Below, one piece after another: positions 6,849-8,088 of a stretch of DNA of 8,088 bases. Position 1 is the stretch's first letter. Every line of letters starts with the position of its first letter. A program made the translations under genes and the position numbers. Location of the stretch: the NCBI GenBank assembly GCA_030018795.1, contig JASEHA010000085.1, positions 1 through 8,088 of the forward strand, written 5' to 3'. The notes under the pieces were generated by a model that worked only from the letters and a program-made list of their open reading frames with translations, had not been told where the DNA came from and searched no databases. Source of the DNA: a bacterium (GTDB lineage Bacteria; UBA9089; CG2-30-40-21).

Positions 6849-7919
6849 CTATGCATTTGCCTCTGAAACTCCAGCCTCAGCAAAGGTTGCCATCTGTGTC
6901 AATATCTTTACCCCAGCCTCAACAATACCCATGGCCAATGCTGCCCCTGTCCCCTCACCAAGCCTCATCTGCAGATCCAGAATAGGATAAAGACCCATCA
7001 TCTTTAAGGCAGCCTGCTGTCCTTTTTCCACAGAGGCATGTCCGGCAATCATATACTTGACAGCAGCAGGTTTCAATAGATAAGCAATCAAGGCAGCGGC
7101 AGTGGAGATAAAGCCATCAATAACCACTGGCTTTCTGTTTGCAGCTGAGGCAAGGATTATGCCACACAGCCCGCCTATCTCAAAGCCGCCAACCTTAGAT
7201 AGAACATCAATCCCATCGATTGGGTCAGGCTGATTTACAGCCAATGCCTTTTTAATGACAGCTACCTTTTTCAGCCAGGCAGTATCCCCAATCCCTGTTC
7301 CCCTGCCCGTGATGTCTTCCACTGTTGCACCAGTTATTGCAGCAACAATGGCTGCAGATGGGGTTGTGTTTCCAATCCCCATATCACCGCATCCGCAAAT
7401 ATCCACCCCATTAGCATCAAACTCCTGCTCAAAGGTTTCTATCCCTCGTTCAATACAAAGGATTGCCTCATCCCGGCTCATAGCTGGACATCTGGATATA
7501 TTTTTTGTCCCATAACCAACCTTTTTTATAACCAATCCTGGCTGTGGCTCAAGCTCAATGGCTACACCCATGTCTACCACAATCACCTTAGCCCCTACAT
7601 GGTTTGCTAAAACATTTATCCCTGCCCCGCCGCGAATAAAGTTATAAACCATCTGTGGTGTCACATCTGCAGGGAAAAGGCTTACACCTTCCTCGCATAC
7701 CCCATGATCACCTGCCATGGTAAAAATAACCTTTTTCTTGAGGCAAGAAGTCATGTTACCAGTAATTATGACCACCTGTTTTGCCAGTTCCTCAAGCCTG
7801 CCAAGGCTTGCCTGCGGCTTGGTGAGATTATCAAGACGGCTTTGAACTGCCTCGGCAAGGGAGTGGGAGGAGAGAAAAACATCCTGTATCTGTGTCAATG
7901 TTTTTGTTAGTTTTTCCAT
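6849..7919 (-). CDS. cobT: Nicotinate-nucleotide--dimethylbenzimidazole phosphoribosyltransferase
   Basis: CobT transfers phosphoribose from nicotinate mononucleotide to the lower-ligand base (classically 5,6-dimethylbenzimidazole) to give the alpha-ribazole phosphate used in nucleotide-loop assembly of cobalamin. The protein has 356 residues, normal for the family, and is cytoplasmic. The conserved blocks are all present: LTKPQASLGRLE (32-43), AGDHGV (69-74), CGDMGIGNTTPSAA (177-190), DGFIS (268-272), and RLGEGTGAAL (319-328), whose E322 corresponds to catalytic Glu317 of the Salmonella enzyme. D179 stands where Salmonella has a Glu (GEMGIGNTT), a conservative change in the active site. The start is ATG 7919, with AGAGG 7 nt upstream. 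It is the first gene of a transcription unit with alr and panD; no cobS, cobU or cobC is adjacent. The leader is too short for a cobalamin riboswitch. Confidence 0.95.
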   Translation of the reverse strand: MEKLTKTLTQIQDVFLSSHSLAEAVQSRLDNLTKPQASLGRLEELAKQVVIITGNMTSCLKKKVIFTMAGDHGVCEEGVSLFPADVTPQMVYNFIRGGAGINVLANHVGAKVIVVDMGVAIELEPQPGLVIKKVGYGTKNISRCPAMSRDEAILCIERGIETFEQEFDANGVDICGCGDMGIGNTTPSAAIVAAITGATVEDITGRGTGIGDTAWLKKVAVIKKALAVNQPDPIDGIDVLSKVGGFEIGGLCGIILASAANRKPVVIDGFISTAAALIAYLLKPAAVKYMIAGHASVEKGQQAALKMMGLYPILDLQMRLGEGTGAALAMGIVEAGVKILTQMATFAEAGVSEANA

Positions 7920-7938
7920 TGTTTTGCCTCTTATCGTT

Positions 7939-7955
7939 GCTGTCCAATAAATGGT
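7939..7955 (-). repeat. REP-like fragment in cobT leader
   Basis: On the minus strand this 17-bp stretch reads ACCATTTATT followed by GGACAGC. The same two blocks occur in the opposite order at 8062-8079 on the plus strand. That would arise if both came from a tandem array of one repeat unit read in different registers. It overlaps the predicted transcription start, and chance similarity cannot be excluded. Confidence 0.35.
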
Positions 7956-7983
7956 ATTATAACAAATTTCTGAATATTGTCAA
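7956..7983 (-). promoter_or_regulatory. Consensus sigma70-type promoter for cobT-alr-panD
   Basis: On the minus strand, TTGACA (7983-7978) and TATAAT (7961-7956) are both perfect consensus boxes, 16 bp apart. The expected start of transcription is near 7949, leaving a leader of about 30 nt before the cobT ATG. The surrounding DNA is A/T rich. The leader holds only the ribosome binding site and the REP-like fragment, which suggests constitutive expression. Confidence 0.8.
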
Positions 7984-8016
7984 GGAATTTTTGGTATGGT
8001 TCAGGAAAAAGGCAGC

Positions 8017-8039
8017 GTAGTGAGCACCTTCAGGTGCGT
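8017..8039 (+). repeat. Dispersed 23-bp repeat, right copy
   Basis: This is the partner of 78-100, with 20 of 23 identical positions in the same orientation. It contains GCACC-TTCA-GGTGC, a 5-bp stem with a 4-nt loop. The stem is complete here and partly decayed in the left copy. Confidence 0.5.
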
Positions 8040-8055
8040 TCTGCGGTGCGGGGGA

Positions 8056-8079
8056 AAATGGGGACAGCGACCATTTATT
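8056..8079 (+). repeat. REP-like GGGGACAG hairpin sequence
   Basis: AAATGG (8056-8061) and CCATTT (8071-8076) are a perfect 6-bp inverted repeat around GGACAGCGA. From memory, strings of this TGGGGACAG...CCATTTATT form recur near Y1 (IS200-like/RAYT) transposase genes in many environmental bacteria. No transposase is present in this window, so it may be a solo repeat or the edge of an element continuing to the right. Confidence 0.5.
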
Positions 8080-8088
8080 CTGGCAAGG

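Noticed and set aside
7920..8010. Cobalamin riboswitch upstream of cobT
   Set aside because: The promoter lies only about 37 bp from the start codon, leaving no room for the roughly 200-nt aptamer, and no B12-box-like sequence is seen.

Overview
The window looks like chromosomal DNA of an anaerobic bacterium, probably uncultured, with moderate GC by eye. The evidence is a corrinoid-activating (RACo-type) enzyme fused to or overlapping a radical SAM domain, alanine racemase (so peptidoglycan), and a large GT-C glycosyltransferase with a TPR tail. I cannot assign a phylum. The dispersed-repeat style (GGGGACAG-type hairpins, ACTGGTG-rich inverted repeats, in-frame 9/18-bp repeats) resembles what I recall from subsurface candidate phyla, but that is only an impression.

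Layout: 1-172 is a short leader with a 23-bp repeat copy and no convincing gene. 173-2968 (+) is the headline gene: an N-terminal COG0731-type radical SAM domain, then a complete RACo-like activase (2Fe-2S ferredoxin, linker, middle domain, ASKHA/DUF4445 ATPase). It converges, with 8 bp between stop codons, on 2977-5136 (-), a DUF2723 membrane glycosyltransferase with C-terminal TPRs. A 138-bp gap (5137-5274) holds a large imperfect inverted repeat and a 13-bp motif that may be an insertion-element end. 7919-5275 (-) is a compact cobT-alr-panD operon. It is driven by a near-perfect sigma70-type promoter at 7956-7983, and alr and panD overlap by 35 bp. The right end (about 8017-8088) carries REP-like hairpin sequence and a second copy of the repeat seen at the left end.

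How the genes fit together: CobT activates the lower-ligand base for cobalamin, and RACo-type proteins use ATP and a 2Fe-2S cluster to return inactive Co(II) corrinoid proteins to Co(I). Both touch corrinoid metabolism but sit in opposite transcription units, so the link is suggestive only. Alr (D-alanine) and PanD (beta-alanine for pantothenate/CoA) are housekeeping.

The most interesting point is the radical SAM-RACo fusion and its fragility. The junction at 931-950 keeps a Shine-Dalgarno and start codon for the activase, and removing one G from the GGG at 941-943 would turn the fusion into two genes overlapping by ATGA. It may therefore be a real fusion, a recent frameshift, or a sequencing/assembly error.
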